Positions 14,702-22,849 are shown, counted from the first letter of the stretch. The stretch: DNA of 25,748 nt from Streptococcus sp. A12 (GCF_905372335.1 NZ_CAJPOU010000021.1:1-25748); one strand, 5' to 3'. Notes: generated by a model not told the origin, from the letters alone. Program-made: numbers and translations.

Positions 14702-14824
14702 TCCCACCCTTAGAGCGTCTAATATGTATTTTTTAAGGGCCTGATAAAATTTTTTTATCACCGAAATCATAATTGTTTTCCCTTAAAATCTTCCTATGTC
14801 AAGTGAGTTTTTTTCCTTTTAGTA

Positions 14825-14833
14825 TGGTAAAAT
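14825..14833 (+). promoter_or_regulatory. Extended -10 promoter of gpsA-galU
   Basis: TGG-TAAAAT (hexamer 14828-14833) lies 30 nt before the gpsA ATG. No good -35 is visible at the expected distance. Confidence 0.55.
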
Positions 14834-14863
14834 AGAAATGAAATCTTCACGAAGGAGAATACT

Positions 14864-15880
14864 ATGGATAAACAAACCGTTGCGGTCATCGGTCCTGGTT
14901 CTTGGGGAACTGCCCTTTCTCAAGTCCTCCACGATAATGGCCATGAAGTGCGGATCTGGGGAAACGTCTCAGAACAAATCGACGAAATCAATCAAGAACA
15001 TACCAACAAACGCTACTTTAAGGATGTCCTGCTAGATCCAGGGATTAAGGCTTACCACAACTTGGATGAAGCCCTTTCTGGAGCAGATGCTGTCCTCTTT
15101 GTCGTCCCAACCAAGGTGACCCGACTCGTTGCCAAGCAAGTAGCTGAACTCTTGGACCATCCTGTTAAGGTCATGCACGCATCCAAAGGATTAGAACCAA
15201 ACAGTCACAAACGGATTTCTCAAATCTTAGAAGAGGAAATCCCTGCTTCTCTACGTAGCGAGATTGTGGTCGTGTCTGGTCCAAGTCACGCTGAAGAAAC
15301 AATTGTTCGCGATATCACTCTGATCACAGCAGCTTCTAAGGATTTAGAAACAGCTCGTTACGTTCAAGAGCTCTTCAGCAATCACTACTTCCGACTCTAT
15401 ACTAATACAGATGTGATTGGGGTAGAAACGGCTGGTGCCCTTAAAAATATTATTGCAGTCGGAGCTGGAGCCCTCCACGGACTCGGATTCGGAGACAATG
15501 CCAAGGCTGCCATCATCACGCGCGGCCTAGCTGAAATTACCCGTCTAGGAGTGAAACTTGGGGCTAGCCCATTGACCTATAGTGGATTATCCGGAGTTGG
15601 GGACCTGATCGTGACAGGAACTTCGATCCACTCTCGGAACTGGCGAGCAGGGGATGCTCTCGGTCGCGGTGAAAAACTAGAAGATATCGAAGCCAACATG
15701 GGCATGATCATCGAAGGGATTTCAACCACTAAGGCTGCCTACGAACTGGCCCAAGAGCTTGACGTCTACATGCCGATTACACAAGCCATCTACCAAGTGA
15801 TTTATGAAGGGCAAGACATTCGTGAAGCCATTAACTTCATGATGAACAACGAATTTAAAGAAGAAAATGAGTGGAACTAA
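14864..15880 (+). CDS. gpsA: Glycerol-3-phosphate dehydrogenase [NAD(P)+]
   Basis: 338 residues, ATG at 14864 with GAAGGAG 7 nt upstream. It reduces dihydroxyacetone phosphate to sn-glycerol-3-phosphate in the cytoplasm, the precursor of phospholipids and the lipoteichoic acid chain. The N-terminal Rossmann domain shows the dinucleotide motif IGPGSWGTAL (about 9-18). FVVPTK, a second cofactor-domain motif, follows near residue 80, then SGPSHAEE near 140. The substrate domain has GALKNIIAVGAG with the catalytic Lys near 190, GLGFGDNAKAA, and the LSGVGDLIVTG signature followed by SRNWRAG. The length is normal for the family. It is followed after 61 nt by galU with no terminator between, so the two should be cotranscribed; this pairing is also known in other streptococci. 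Confidence 0.96.
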   Translation: MDKQTVAVIGPGSWGTALSQVLHDNGHEVRIWGNVSEQIDEINQEHTNKRYFKDVLLDPGIKAYHNLDEALSGADAVLFVVPTKVTRLVAKQVAELLDHPVKVMHASKGLEPNSHKRISQILEEEIPASLRSEIVVVSGPSHAEETIVRDITLITAASKDLETARYVQELFSNHYFRLYTNTDVIGVETAGALKNIIAVGAGALHGLGFGDNAKAAIITRGLAEITRLGVKLGASPLTYSGLSGVGDLIVTGTSIHSRNWRAGDALGRGEKLEDIEANMGMIIEGISTTKAAYELAQELDVYMPITQAIYQVIYEGQDIREAINFMMNNEFKEENEWN

Positions 15881-15941
15881 GGAATTTTTCCTTGCCAATC
15901 AGATCAACAACCAATCAGTCTTTAGTTAGGAAGGAATTATT

Positions 15942-16853
15942 ATGACAAAAGTTAGGAAAGCAGTCATTCCTGCGGCCGGACTTGGAACGCGTTTCCTACC
16001 CGCAACCAAAGCCTTGGCCAAAGAAATGTTGCCAATCGTGGATAAGCCAACGATCCAATTCATCGTCGAAGAAGCCCTTAAGGCTGGCATCGAAGATATT
16101 CTCGTTGTCACTGGTAAGTCAAAACGTTCGATCGAAGACCACTTCGACTCAAACTTCGAACTTGAGTATAACCTCAAGGAAAAAGGAAAAAATGATCTGT
16201 TGAAACTGGTCGATGAAACTACCGGGATGCGCCTCCACTTCATTCGTCAAAAACATCCGCGTGGCCTTGGAGATGCTGTCCTTCAGGCCAAGGCCTTCAT
16301 TGGGAATGAGCCTTTCGTTGTAATGCTGGGTGATGACCTCATGGATATCACAGATGATACAGCTACTACTCTCACCAAGCAATTGATGAATGACTATGAC
16401 GAGACACATGCTTCAACCATTGCCGTCATGAAAGTTCCCCATGAAGAGGTTTCTGCCTACGGAGTCATTGCTCCTCAAGGGGAAGGCATCAACGGATTGT
16501 ATAGCGTCGAAACCTTTGTCGAAAAACCGGCACCTGAAGAGGCACCGAGTGACCTTGCCATTATCGGTCGTTACTTGCTAACTCCAGAGATCTTCCAAAT
16601 TTTGGAAAAACAAAAACCAGGCGCTGGAAATGAAATCCAATTAACAGATGCTATTGATACCTTAAACAAGACCCAACGAGTATTTGCCCGTGAGTATAAA
16701 GGCAGACGCTACGATGTGGGGGACAAGTTTGGTTTCATGAAAACATCTATTGATTATGCCTTGAAACACCCACAGGTTAAAGATGATCTCAAACAATACA
16801 TCATTGATCTTGGAAAAAAATTAGAAGAAACAGGAAAAGGTACCGAGGAGTAA
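15942..16853 (+). CDS. galU: UTP--glucose-1-phosphate uridylyltransferase
   Basis: 303 residues, ATG at 15942 with an AGGAAGGA-type ribosome site. It makes UDP-glucose from UTP and glucose-1-phosphate, feeding capsule or wall polysaccharides, glycolipid anchors of lipoteichoic acid and the Leloir pathway. Features seen: the nucleotide-binding loop IPAAGLGTRFLPATKA near the start, EMLPIVDKPTIQ, VVTGKSKRSIEDHFD, the metal and sugar site VMLGDDLMDI near residue 130, VEKPAPEEAPS, and GNEIQLTDAID with YKGRRYDVGDKFGF toward the C-terminus. Length and motif order match the bacterial GalU family throughout. Second gene of the gpsA-galU operon, ending at a terminator shared with the convergent peptidase gene. 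Confidence 0.96.
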   Translation: MTKVRKAVIPAAGLGTRFLPATKALAKEMLPIVDKPTIQFIVEEALKAGIEDILVVTGKSKRSIEDHFDSNFELEYNLKEKGKNDLLKLVDETTGMRLHFIRQKHPRGLGDAVLQAKAFIGNEPFVVMLGDDLMDITDDTATTLTKQLMNDYDETHASTIAVMKVPHEEVSAYGVIAPQGEGINGLYSVETFVEKPAPEEAPSDLAIIGRYLLTPEIFQILEKQKPGAGNEIQLTDAIDTLNKTQRVFAREYKGRRYDVGDKFGFMKTSIDYALKHPQVKDDLKQYIIDLGKKLEETGKGTEE

Positions 16854-16886
16854 AAAATCCTCACCCTGACTTTTCGACTATAAAGC

Positions 16887-16921
16887 AAAGAGACCAGACT
16901 AAATGTCCGGCCTCTTTTTGT
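16887..16921. terminator. Bidirectional terminator between galU and the C69 peptidase
   Basis: The arms at 16887-16899 and 16905-16917 form a 13-position stem around a 5-nt loop. On the plus strand two positions are C-A mismatches, but a good U-tract follows (CUCUUUUUGUUUCUU). On the minus strand the same two positions become G-U pairs, with a weaker U-run (UUUGCUUUAU). It lies between the converging stops at 16853 and 16940. Confidence 0.75.
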
Positions 16922-16939
16922 TTCTTAAAAAGTTTTATT

Positions 16940-19501
16940 TTAAGCTTTGTTCTGTTTGCGTTTTTCTACATAGAAGGCAAATCCAAGGGCACTAATCAAG
17001 ACACCGCCGATGATACCAACCATTGAGATGGTTTGTCCAGTAGATGGCAATTTCTTGCTTTCTGTTTTTTCTTCTACCTTAGCTGCTGTTTTGTAGACAA
17101 CTCCATAAGATGAAAAGTGATTGGTTGTGAAGGTTACCTTGCTCTTGTCTTCATTCAAGCTGAACTGGTAGGTCTCAACCTTGCCATCTTCTCCAATGCC
17201 TACAACAGATTCTACTTCTTTCTTAGGATCCACTGGCATCGTCACCACAGTTGGGCTGAATTGATGAACAGGGCCATTTTGATTTGACAACTGAATGTCG
17301 TAAATCTGATAGTCTTTACCTTTGAGGGCTTGGACATCCTTCAATACAGAAGCTGCCAAATTAAAGCCACCTTGGGCAAAGTCTGGGTTTTGTAGGGTGA
17401 TTCCAGTAACAGGATCTACTAAAATGTAGGAATTCGTAGGAAGAACTGGACGATTGTTTGTAGTTGGAGCAGGGACAATCGTAGTTGATGTGTTTACATC
17501 CTTGTTTGGCTCAGTACTTGGTTGAGTTGGCTTGGTTTCGTTCTTGCTTGGCTCGGTACTTGGCTCAGTTGGTTGAGTTGCATCCTTGCTTGGTTCAGTC
17601 GTTGTAGTTGTGGTTTCATCCTTGCTTGGCTCGGTACTTGGCTCAGTTGGTTGAGTCTCATCCTTGCTTGGCTCAGTACTTGGAGCAGTTGTTGTAGTTG
17701 CATCTGTGCTTGGCTTGGTATTTGAAGCGGTTGTTGTAGTTGCGTCAGTGCTTGGCTCGATACTTGGAGCGGTTGTTGTAGTTGCGTCAGTGCTTGGCTC
17801 AGTACTTGGAGCGGTTGTTGTAGTTGCATCTGTGCTTGGCTCGGTACTTGGAGCAGTTGTTGTAGTTGCGTCAGTGCTTGGCTCAGTACTTGGAGCGGTT
17901 GTTGTAGTTGCGTCCGTTGGTTCCTTGTAATCATCTGGAAGAGATGCCCGATACGGATCATCTGTTCTACCCGCTTCTTTCAAGGTTGCTGAAAGCTCAG
18001 CTTCGTATTGTTTAAATTGTTTGAAAAGACGTTCAGAACGCGCAATTGATTCAGCAGTTACTTGATCCTCTGCCCCTTTTGCAGCTGCTTCATCAGCTTT
18101 CAAGGCAGCGTATTTTGCATCGCTCACTTTTTGTTCGATAATGAGCTGTTCTTCTAGTGCTTTCCAGTGATTTTGGATAGATTTTCCAAAGAGATCCTGG
18201 TTATTGATGGCCATTTGGTCGATGTGCCAAACTGTCCAATACCATGAATTTGGATCATAAGTAGCTGTTTGAGGTTTAAAGGCTTCGTAAGTATCTTTTA
18301 CATTTCCATAGAATGGAACATAAGGGGTATTCCGTGAAGGTCCCATTCCGAGCCATACAGTTCCACCAAATGATTTTGGAAGATTTGGATTGATTTGGTA
18401 GACATGGGCATCAATCACATTTTCATTTCCTAAAGCATACTTGTATTGGTCTTTACGAACAGTATCGTTGCTACCATCGTCACCTTGTTTCTTAACACCG
18501 ATTTGATCATCTGGTACAAAGCGGCCATTCAAGTGTTCAAAACGGTTCCGTTGCAAGGCAAAAGCATCTTCCAAGGTGTATTTTTTGTTTGGATCGGTTG
18601 GTGAACGGAAGAGCTCATACTCATCATCCTCATAAGTAACTTTAGAATCTGGATCTAGCAAGGTAATACCTGCATAGGTCCGTGAGCGGTCCCCTTCAGC
18701 ATATTTTTCTGGTCCATACGATTTAGCGATATGGAAGTTACCATCTTTATCAGTCTTGTAGTTGCCAGATTCCTTGGCTACTTTTTCTACATCTTTAGAG
18801 GCGATGACATTTTCAGTGTCATTCAAATCAACATGACCTAGGTAGTAGGTATTTGCAAAGACTGCGTATTTATCTTCTGGCACCTTCACCGCTACATATT
18901 GGTGACCAGAAAGAATTTCCATATACCAAGTTTCATTTTGGTCTGCAAAGACGACCACATTCCCTTCAGCTGAACCTTTTTCTTCGATGACTTTAGCCAG
19001 TAATTCAACCCCTTCACGGGCAGTCTTCACACGTGGCAAGATGACATCTAGCATTGCTGCTTCTGGAAGTCCATTCTCTTTCAGTGGATCTTTTTCTAAT
19101 ACCTTTTTATTTGGAATTGCTGTAACAGTGGCAGTCATTGAAACACCAGCTTCGTTGAAGCCATGTTCCCCGAAAGCACCATTGCTACCATCTCCACGAG
19201 CGGAGTCATAAGTAGCTGTGTATTTCATTTCACTGGCAGCATGCGGGTAGGTGAAACCATTGGATTCGTCCTCGATTTGATCTCCCTCATTATAGGTCTT
19301 GGCATCGACAACAACATAGTTTTTGTTGTGTTTTCCACCATTTGGATAATAAGGATAGTCCTCAGTCCGGCCAAACAGGGTCGTTCCATCCTTGGTCAAC
19401 TGGCGACCAATGATAAATCCACAGCAGGCCTGAACGGCTTGAATTGGTAGGAGTAAGAACGTCATCGCTACCAAAGCTAGTTTAAACAACCATTTCTTCA
19501 T
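16940..19501 (-). CDS. Sortase-anchored C69 family dipeptidase-like protein with repeat stalk
   Basis: 853 residues, ATG at 19501 with AAAGGAG. Residues 1-25 form a signal peptide ending VQA. Cys26 directly after the likely cleavage site aligns with the N-terminal nucleophile of C69 (U34) dipeptidases (C-x-x-x-x-x-G-[KR] then TKDGTTLFGRTEDY), so signal cleavage would also create the active N-terminus. The catalytic domain spans about 26-500, with motifs ARGDGSNGAFGEHGFNEAGVSM, NETWYMEI and VWLGMGPSRNTPYVPFYG. A Glu/Ala/Lys helical stretch (about 450-515) follows, then a Thr/Pro/Ser stalk (about 530-660) with six 42-nt repeats. A beta-rich domain (about 680-800) precedes LPSTG (818-822), a membrane segment and a KRKQNKA tail. 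Most C69 enzymes I know are cytosolic or secreted; this one should be wall-bound and face the medium. A likely role is trimming peptides for uptake. It is monocistronic, with a cre-like site upstream. Confidence 0.9.
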   Translation of the reverse strand: MKKWLFKLALVAMTFLLLPIQAVQACCGFIIGRQLTKDGTTLFGRTEDYPYYPNGGKHNKNYVVVDAKTYNEGDQIEDESNGFTYPHAASEMKYTATYDSARGDGSNGAFGEHGFNEAGVSMTATVTAIPNKKVLEKDPLKENGLPEAAMLDVILPRVKTAREGVELLAKVIEEKGSAEGNVVVFADQNETWYMEILSGHQYVAVKVPEDKYAVFANTYYLGHVDLNDTENVIASKDVEKVAKESGNYKTDKDGNFHIAKSYGPEKYAEGDRSRTYAGITLLDPDSKVTYEDDEYELFRSPTDPNKKYTLEDAFALQRNRFEHLNGRFVPDDQIGVKKQGDDGSNDTVRKDQYKYALGNENVIDAHVYQINPNLPKSFGGTVWLGMGPSRNTPYVPFYGNVKDTYEAFKPQTATYDPNSWYWTVWHIDQMAINNQDLFGKSIQNHWKALEEQLIIEQKVSDAKYAALKADEAAAKGAEDQVTAESIARSERLFKQFKQYEAELSATLKEAGRTDDPYRASLPDDYKEPTDATTTTAPSTEPSTDATTTTAPSTEPSTDATTTTAPSTEPSTDATTTTAPSIEPSTDATTTTASNTKPSTDATTTTAPSTEPSKDETQPTEPSTEPSKDETTTTTTEPSKDATQPTEPSTEPSKNETKPTQPSTEPNKDVNTSTTIVPAPTTNNRPVLPTNSYILVDPVTGITLQNPDFAQGGFNLAASVLKDVQALKGKDYQIYDIQLSNQNGPVHQFSPTVVTMPVDPKKEVESVVGIGEDGKVETYQFSLNEDKSKVTFTTNHFSSYGVVYKTAAKVEEKTESKKLPSTGQTISMVGIIGGVLISALGFAFYVEKRKQNKA
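17666..17917 (-). repeat. Six 42-nt tandem repeats encoding a Thr/Pro/Ser stalk
   Basis: Six in-register 42-nt units encode TDATTTTAPSTEPS with minor changes in the fourth (SIEPS) and fifth (ASNTKPS). Shorter KDETQPTEPS-like repeats continue to about 17510. In-frame changes in copy number would alter the distance between the peptidase domain and the wall. Confidence 0.9.
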
Positions 19502-19561
19502 CGCAAATCTCCTTTTTGCTTATTTTATGTCCTCAAGCGGTTTTTGGACACAAGTAGGTTT

Positions 19562-19570
19562 TATATACCA
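19562..19570 (-). promoter_or_regulatory. Extended -10 promoter of the C69 peptidase gene
   Basis: Minus strand TGG-TATATA (hexamer 19562-19567), about 60 nt before the ATG at 19501. A poor -35 (TTCAAA) lies 17 nt further upstream. Confidence 0.5.
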
Positions 19571-19596
19571 CCAGTCTACTCCTTTTGAATCAATAT

Positions 19597-19610
19597 TGCA
19601 AGCGCTTTCT
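19597..19610 (-). promoter_or_regulatory. Candidate CcpA cre site upstream of the C69 peptidase
   Basis: The plus strand reads TGCAAGCGCTTTCT, which fits TGNAANCGNNNNCA with one mismatch and contains the palindromic core AAGCGCTT. It sits about 30-45 bp upstream of the -10, just beyond the -35 region, where CcpA can act in either direction. Confidence 0.55.
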
Positions 19611-19674
19611 TTTTCACATTTTTATTCATTTATTTGTGATATTTTTTGCTTTCTCTATCGTTTTTAAGAAATAT

Positions 19675-19706
19675 ATACAAATAAACTGAGACTTCACTCA
19701 GTTTTC
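19675..19706 (-). terminator. Terminator of the dapH-to-rhomboid operon
   Basis: A perfect 8-bp stem (19683-19690 with 19697-19704) with a 6-nt loop is followed on the minus strand by a moderately U-rich tail (UUUAUUUGU). It lies 27 nt after the rhomboid stop. The remaining AT-rich sequence of the 230-nt gap 19502-19731 holds only the peptidase promoter and cre-like site. Confidence 0.65.
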
Positions 19707-19731
19707 AGATAATTTACAAATGTGCTACAAA

Positions 19732-20418
19732 TCAAATAAAGGGATAAAAGATAAAAGGCCAAACATAAAGAAGGATAGCCCCAACTGTATAAAGGGCCAG
19801 GGCTCCCCAGAGCCAGCTTTTTTTCAGGTTATCTCGCTCACCATAGACGGGAAAGACAAAGGCTAGAATCCCTCCTCCCGCCAGGCCTCCTAAGTGACCG
19901 GCTAGACTGATCCCCGGCATGAAACTAAAGAGGATATTGATCAGAATCAAGGAAGTATAACGTTGGCTCAGATAGCGAATATAGGGACTTCGAGCGATAA
20001 AGCGCAAACTGGCAATAGCACCAAAGATACCAGACAAGGCGGTAGAAGCCCCAGCTGCAACAGCAAGAGGAGAAAAAACCAAGACAAAAAGATTGCCCAT
20101 TAAGCCGGATAAGAGGTAGAGGGCTAAAAAGGCCTTCGAGCCAAATAGATCTTCTGCGATTCTTCCGATAAAATAGAGGGTAACCATGTTCAAAACAAAG
20201 TGTTGCAAGCCAACATGAACAAAGATGGCAGCAAGCAACCGCCAGCTCTGGCTTGGGTCCACCTGGATTTCATATCCTAAGACACCCCCAAAGTCGTAGA
20301 CAGTTTGAACTGATTCATAGTCAAAACCACGAAGCAATAACATGGATAGAAAAACGCCGGTTGTTAATAAGAGTAAGCTACTGGTCACCGGGTATTTCTT
20401 ATCAAATAGTTGATTCAT
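19732..20418 (-). CDS. Rhomboid family intramembrane serine protease
   Basis: I choose ATG 20418 (228 residues) because AGGAGG lies 9 nt upstream; a longer frame to 20463 adds 15 residues that only read through the previous gene. Six or seven hydrophobic segments are visible. The catalytic pair is Ser125 in GASTALSGIFG and His175 in AGHLGGLAGG, with the supporting HFVLN motif at 73-77. Such proteases cleave substrates within the membrane; bacterial roles include membrane protein quality control and signal release, and the target here is unknown. The start overlaps the end of the cyclo-ligase gene by 17 nt, so the two are translationally linked. It is the last gene of the dapH operon. Confidence 0.92.
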   Translation of the reverse strand: MNQLFDKKYPVTSSLLLLTTGVFLSMLLLRGFDYESVQTVYDFGGVLGYEIQVDPSQSWRLLAAIFVHVGLQHFVLNMVTLYFIGRIAEDLFGSKAFLALYLLSGLMGNLFVLVFSPLAVAAGASTALSGIFGAIASLRFIARSPYIRYLSQRYTSLILINILFSFMPGISLAGHLGGLAGGGILAFVFPVYGERDNLKKSWLWGALALYTVGAILLYVWPFIFYPFI

Positions 20419-20941
20419 CCACAAGAACCTCCTGTACTGGAATATCATGGGGAGCAGGTGCAAAGTCTACTTCCTGGCAGGCATAGATGGTGCTGACGGT
20501 CGCTCCGTCGAAATCTGCCAAATAGCGATCGTAATAGCCTCCTCCATAACCTAGCCGATAGCCATCCTTTTGAAAGGCCACTCCAGGAACATGGATCAGG
20601 TCAATCTTCGACTGATCTACCGCTTGAGTTCCATTCTCTGGTTCTAAGAGACCAAAGGCTGTTGGTTTCAAGTTCTGCGGATCATATACTGCAAATTCCA
20701 TGCGCCCTTTGGGATAGGTCTTTGGAATGACAACCTGTTTGCCATCTTCTTGAGCCGCATCAATCAAAAAACTTGTATCCACCTCATGTGGGAAGGACAA
20801 ATAGGTCGCAATAACGCTTGCTGCTTGATAAGCTGGCAAAGAGCGCAACCGCTGGATCAAGGCTTGATCAGCCTTTCGCTTGTTCTCTGGCTCCAAGCCT
20901 TTCATCTTCTTCAATACACTTTTTCGAATACTTGCTTTCAT
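20402..20941 (-). CDS. 5-formyltetrahydrofolate cyclo-ligase
   Basis: 179 residues, ATG at 20941, 12 nt after the deacetylase stop. It converts 5-formyl-THF to 5,10-methenyl-THF with ATP, recovering a stored folate form for one-carbon metabolism. The family signature GYRLGYGGGYYDRYL (127-141) is complete, preceded by LIHVPGVAF (115-123). The N-terminal basic residues (K and R in MKASIRKSVLKKM) match the usual nucleotide-binding opening. Normal length. It is followed by the rhomboid gene with a 17-nt overlap, an arrangement I recall from pneumococcus. Confidence 0.93.
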   Translation of the reverse strand: MKASIRKSVLKKMKGLEPENKRKADQALIQRLRSLPAYQAASVIATYLSFPHEVDTSFLIDAAQEDGKQVVIPKTYPKGRMEFAVYDPQNLKPTAFGLLEPENGTQAVDQSKIDLIHVPGVAFQKDGYRLGYGGGYYDRYLADFDGATVSTIYACQEVDFAPAPHDIPVQEVLVDESTI

Positions 20942-20953
20942 TTCTATCTCTCT

Positions 20954-22087
20954 TTATTGGTTGGCTTTCATTTTTAAGAAAGGACTAATGGCTTTGATCC
21001 CAAAGTGCAGGGCTTCTTCCTTAGGACTCATTTGAGGGTGATGAAGGGCATAAGGGCTGTCCACTCCCAACCAGAACATGACTCCATCCACTTTTGACAA
21101 GAGATAACCAAAATCCTCTCCAGTCATGGCTGGTAGGATATCAATCAAGGTGATATCTTCTGCTTGATCAAAGAAGGTCATCAGTTCATCTGCCAAGTCT
21201 GGATTGTTTTCTACCGGCAAATAGCCCCCTTGCTTAAGTTCAAGATCTAGCTCCATATCAAAAGCATCTGCAACCCCTCTGGCAATCGTCTCGAGTCGCT
21301 TCTGGGTCAAGAGGTTCATTTCCATGGTCAGGGTCCGAATGGTCCCATGTAGAAAGGCCGTCTCCGCAATGACATTATTGGTCGTCCCCGCATGCATGGA
21401 ACCGAAGGTCACAACTGCTCCCTCGATAGGATCGACATTCCGGCTAACAATGGTTTGGACCTGGGTGACAAAATAGCTGGCAGCGACCAGGGCATCCTTG
21501 GCTTCATGGGGAAAGGCAGCGTGTCCACCTTTTCCTTTAAAGGTCAGCTTCACTTCACAGGTCCCTGCAAAGAGCGTCCCCCGATTGGTCGCGATCTCGC
21601 CTACCTTTAGGTCTGGACGGACATGGAGGCCGTAGAATTGACCAGGCAACCAGTCTCCAAAGGCCCCAGCCTCATACATGAGCATGCCTCCAGCCTCATT
21701 TTCCTCGGCTGGTTGAAAGAGGAACAAGAGATTGTTCTTAGGCTGTTCTTGAACCAGTTGCTCCAGCAAGCCCAAGGCTAAGGTCATATGGACATCATGA
21801 CCACAGGCATGCATCCGACCTTCGTGACGAGAGGCAAAGTCAAGACCAGTTTGCTCGATAATGGGCAGGCCATCAATATCCGTCCGCCAGCCAATGGTCT
21901 TTTCTGGATTGGAGCCCTTCAAAAAGACTAGAATCCCTGTCCGCCAGGTCCGTTGCTCGACGAATTCTTTTCCTTCGGTGATTTCTGCGATACGCTCCAA
22001 GAGGTAGGCTTGTGTTTTAAATTCTTCTAGTCCAATTTCTGGGATTTGATGCAGGTCTCGTCGAATTTTTACTAAATCAAGTGTCAT
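20954..22087 (-). CDS. N-acetyldiaminopimelate deacetylase (M20 family)
   Basis: I favour ATG 22087 (377 residues), 9 nt from the AAGAGG ribosome site; ATG 22093, two codons earlier, leaves too little spacing. The enzyme removes acetate from N-acetyl-LL-2,6-diaminopimelate in the acetylase branch of lysine synthesis. Seen: RRDLHQIPEIGLEE near the start, GWRTDIDGLP, the metal-binding HACGHDVHM near residue 95, FQPAEENEAGGM near 125, and a GHAAFPHEAKDA dimerisation-domain motif. The generic M20 family includes hippurate hydrolases and aminoacylases, but the dapH gene directly upstream supports the diaminopimelate assignment. A hairpin in the 57-nt gap after dapH may reduce expression of this and the following genes. 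Streptococci use lysine in peptidoglycan, so the pathway serves lysine supply. Confidence 0.92.
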   Translation of the reverse strand: MTLDLVKIRRDLHQIPEIGLEEFKTQAYLLERIAEITEGKEFVEQRTWRTGILVFLKGSNPEKTIGWRTDIDGLPIIEQTGLDFASRHEGRMHACGHDVHMTLALGLLEQLVQEQPKNNLLFLFQPAEENEAGGMLMYEAGAFGDWLPGQFYGLHVRPDLKVGEIATNRGTLFAGTCEVKLTFKGKGGHAAFPHEAKDALVAASYFVTQVQTIVSRNVDPIEGAVVTFGSMHAGTTNNVIAETAFLHGTIRTLTMEMNLLTQKRLETIARGVADAFDMELDLELKQGGYLPVENNPDLADELMTFFDQAEDITLIDILPAMTGEDFGYLLSKVDGVMFWLGVDSPYALHHPQMSPKEEALHFGIKAISPFLKMKANQ

Positions 22088-22106
22088 ATCCATCTTCCTC
22101 TTTTGA

Positions 22107-22133
22107 GAAGAAGCCGAGGTATCCCCCAGCTTC
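22107..22133 (-). terminator. Hairpin between dapH and the deacetylase gene (partial terminator or attenuator)
   Basis: On the minus strand the arms 22124-22133 and 22110-22119 pair over 10 bp (two G-U) with a 4-nt loop, followed by UUCUUCUC. The poor U-tract suggests partial termination or mRNA processing. The hairpin starts 17 nt after the dapH stop and ends just before the deacetylase ribosome site. Confidence 0.5.
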
Positions 22134-22150
22134 CTTTTCTTATTTCTCTA

Positions 22151-22849
22151 TTATAGGTTACGCAAGGCATCCTCAAGTGCTGTTTTTTGTTGCGTCTGTT
22201 CGTCAATCGTCTTAATCACGCGCGCAGGCACACCCGCTACTACTACATTTTCAGGTACATCTTGGGTAACAATCGCACCCGCCGCTACGACAGAGCCATT
22301 GCCAACTTGAACCCCTTCGATGACGACGGCATTGGCGCCCACCAAGACGTTATCCCCGATACGAACAGGTTCTGCAGAGGCTGGCTCAATCACACCAGCA
22401 AGGACTGCTCCTGCTCCGATGTGGCTGTTTTTACCAACCGTTGCACGGCCACCAAGAATAGCTCCCATATCGATCATGGTCCCCGCACCAATTTCAGCAC
22501 CGATATTGATGACAGCCCCCATCATGATCACCGCATTGTCTTCAATGGTCACCTGATCTCGAATAATCGCACCTGGTTCAATCCGGGCATTCAAATAACG
22601 CTTGTCCAGCAAAGGCACCGCTGAATTGCGACCATCTTGCTCTACGATATAATCTTTGTTTTCTATTAAGTTGGCAAGAAGGGGCTCAATCTCTTTCCAG
22701 TCTCCAAATAGGACATTTCCTAGTTTTACAACGGATGCTGGAAGCTCTCCTGCCAATTCCCCTTCAAAGGTCACTTTAACGTTGGTTTTCTTTTCTGCAT
22801 TGCCGATAAAGGCGATAATCTCTTGTGCAGTCATTTTTTGTGCAGTCAT
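22151..22849 (-). CDS. dapH: Tetrahydrodipicolinate N-acetyltransferase
   Basis: 232 residues, ATG at 22849 with AAGAGG upstream. It transfers acetyl from acetyl-CoA to tetrahydrodipicolinate, the first step of the acetylase branch to diaminopimelate and lysine. The N-terminal 80 residues form the alpha/beta DapH domain (VKVTFEGELAG, GNVLFGDWKEIEPLL). From about 88 to 205 the sequence shows hexapeptide repeats of a left-handed beta-helix (INIGAEIGAGTMIDMGAIL, VGKNSHIGAGAVLAGVIEPA, RIGDNVLVGANAVVIEGV), forming the trimeric acetyltransferase core. The N-terminus duplicates MTAQ (MTAQK MTAQE), encoded by a direct repeat, which leaves a second possible start at residue 6. First gene of its operon, followed by the deacetylase of the next branch step. 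Confidence 0.95.
   Translation of the reverse strand: MTAQKMTAQEIIAFIGNAEKKTNVKVTFEGELAGELPASVVKLGNVLFGDWKEIEPLLANLIENKDYIVEQDGRNSAVPLLDKRYLNARIEPGAIIRDQVTIEDNAVIMMGAVINIGAEIGAGTMIDMGAILGGRATVGKNSHIGAGAVLAGVIEPASAEPVRIGDNVLVGANAVVIEGVQVGNGSVVAAGAIVTQDVPENVVVAGVPARVIKTIDEQTQQKTALEDALRNL

Noticed and set aside
14742..14760. AT-rich palindrome upstream of gpsA as a possible terminator
   Set aside because: The stem is only A/T with one G/C pair, and both flanking genes are transcribed away from it.
17494..17961. Open frames over the 42-nt repeats (a Gln/Leu-rich one on the minus strand, Val/Ala/Leu-rich ones on the plus strand)
   Set aside because: They are alternate-frame readings of the repeat stalk of the C69 peptidase, have no ribosome site and owe their openness to the repeated codons.
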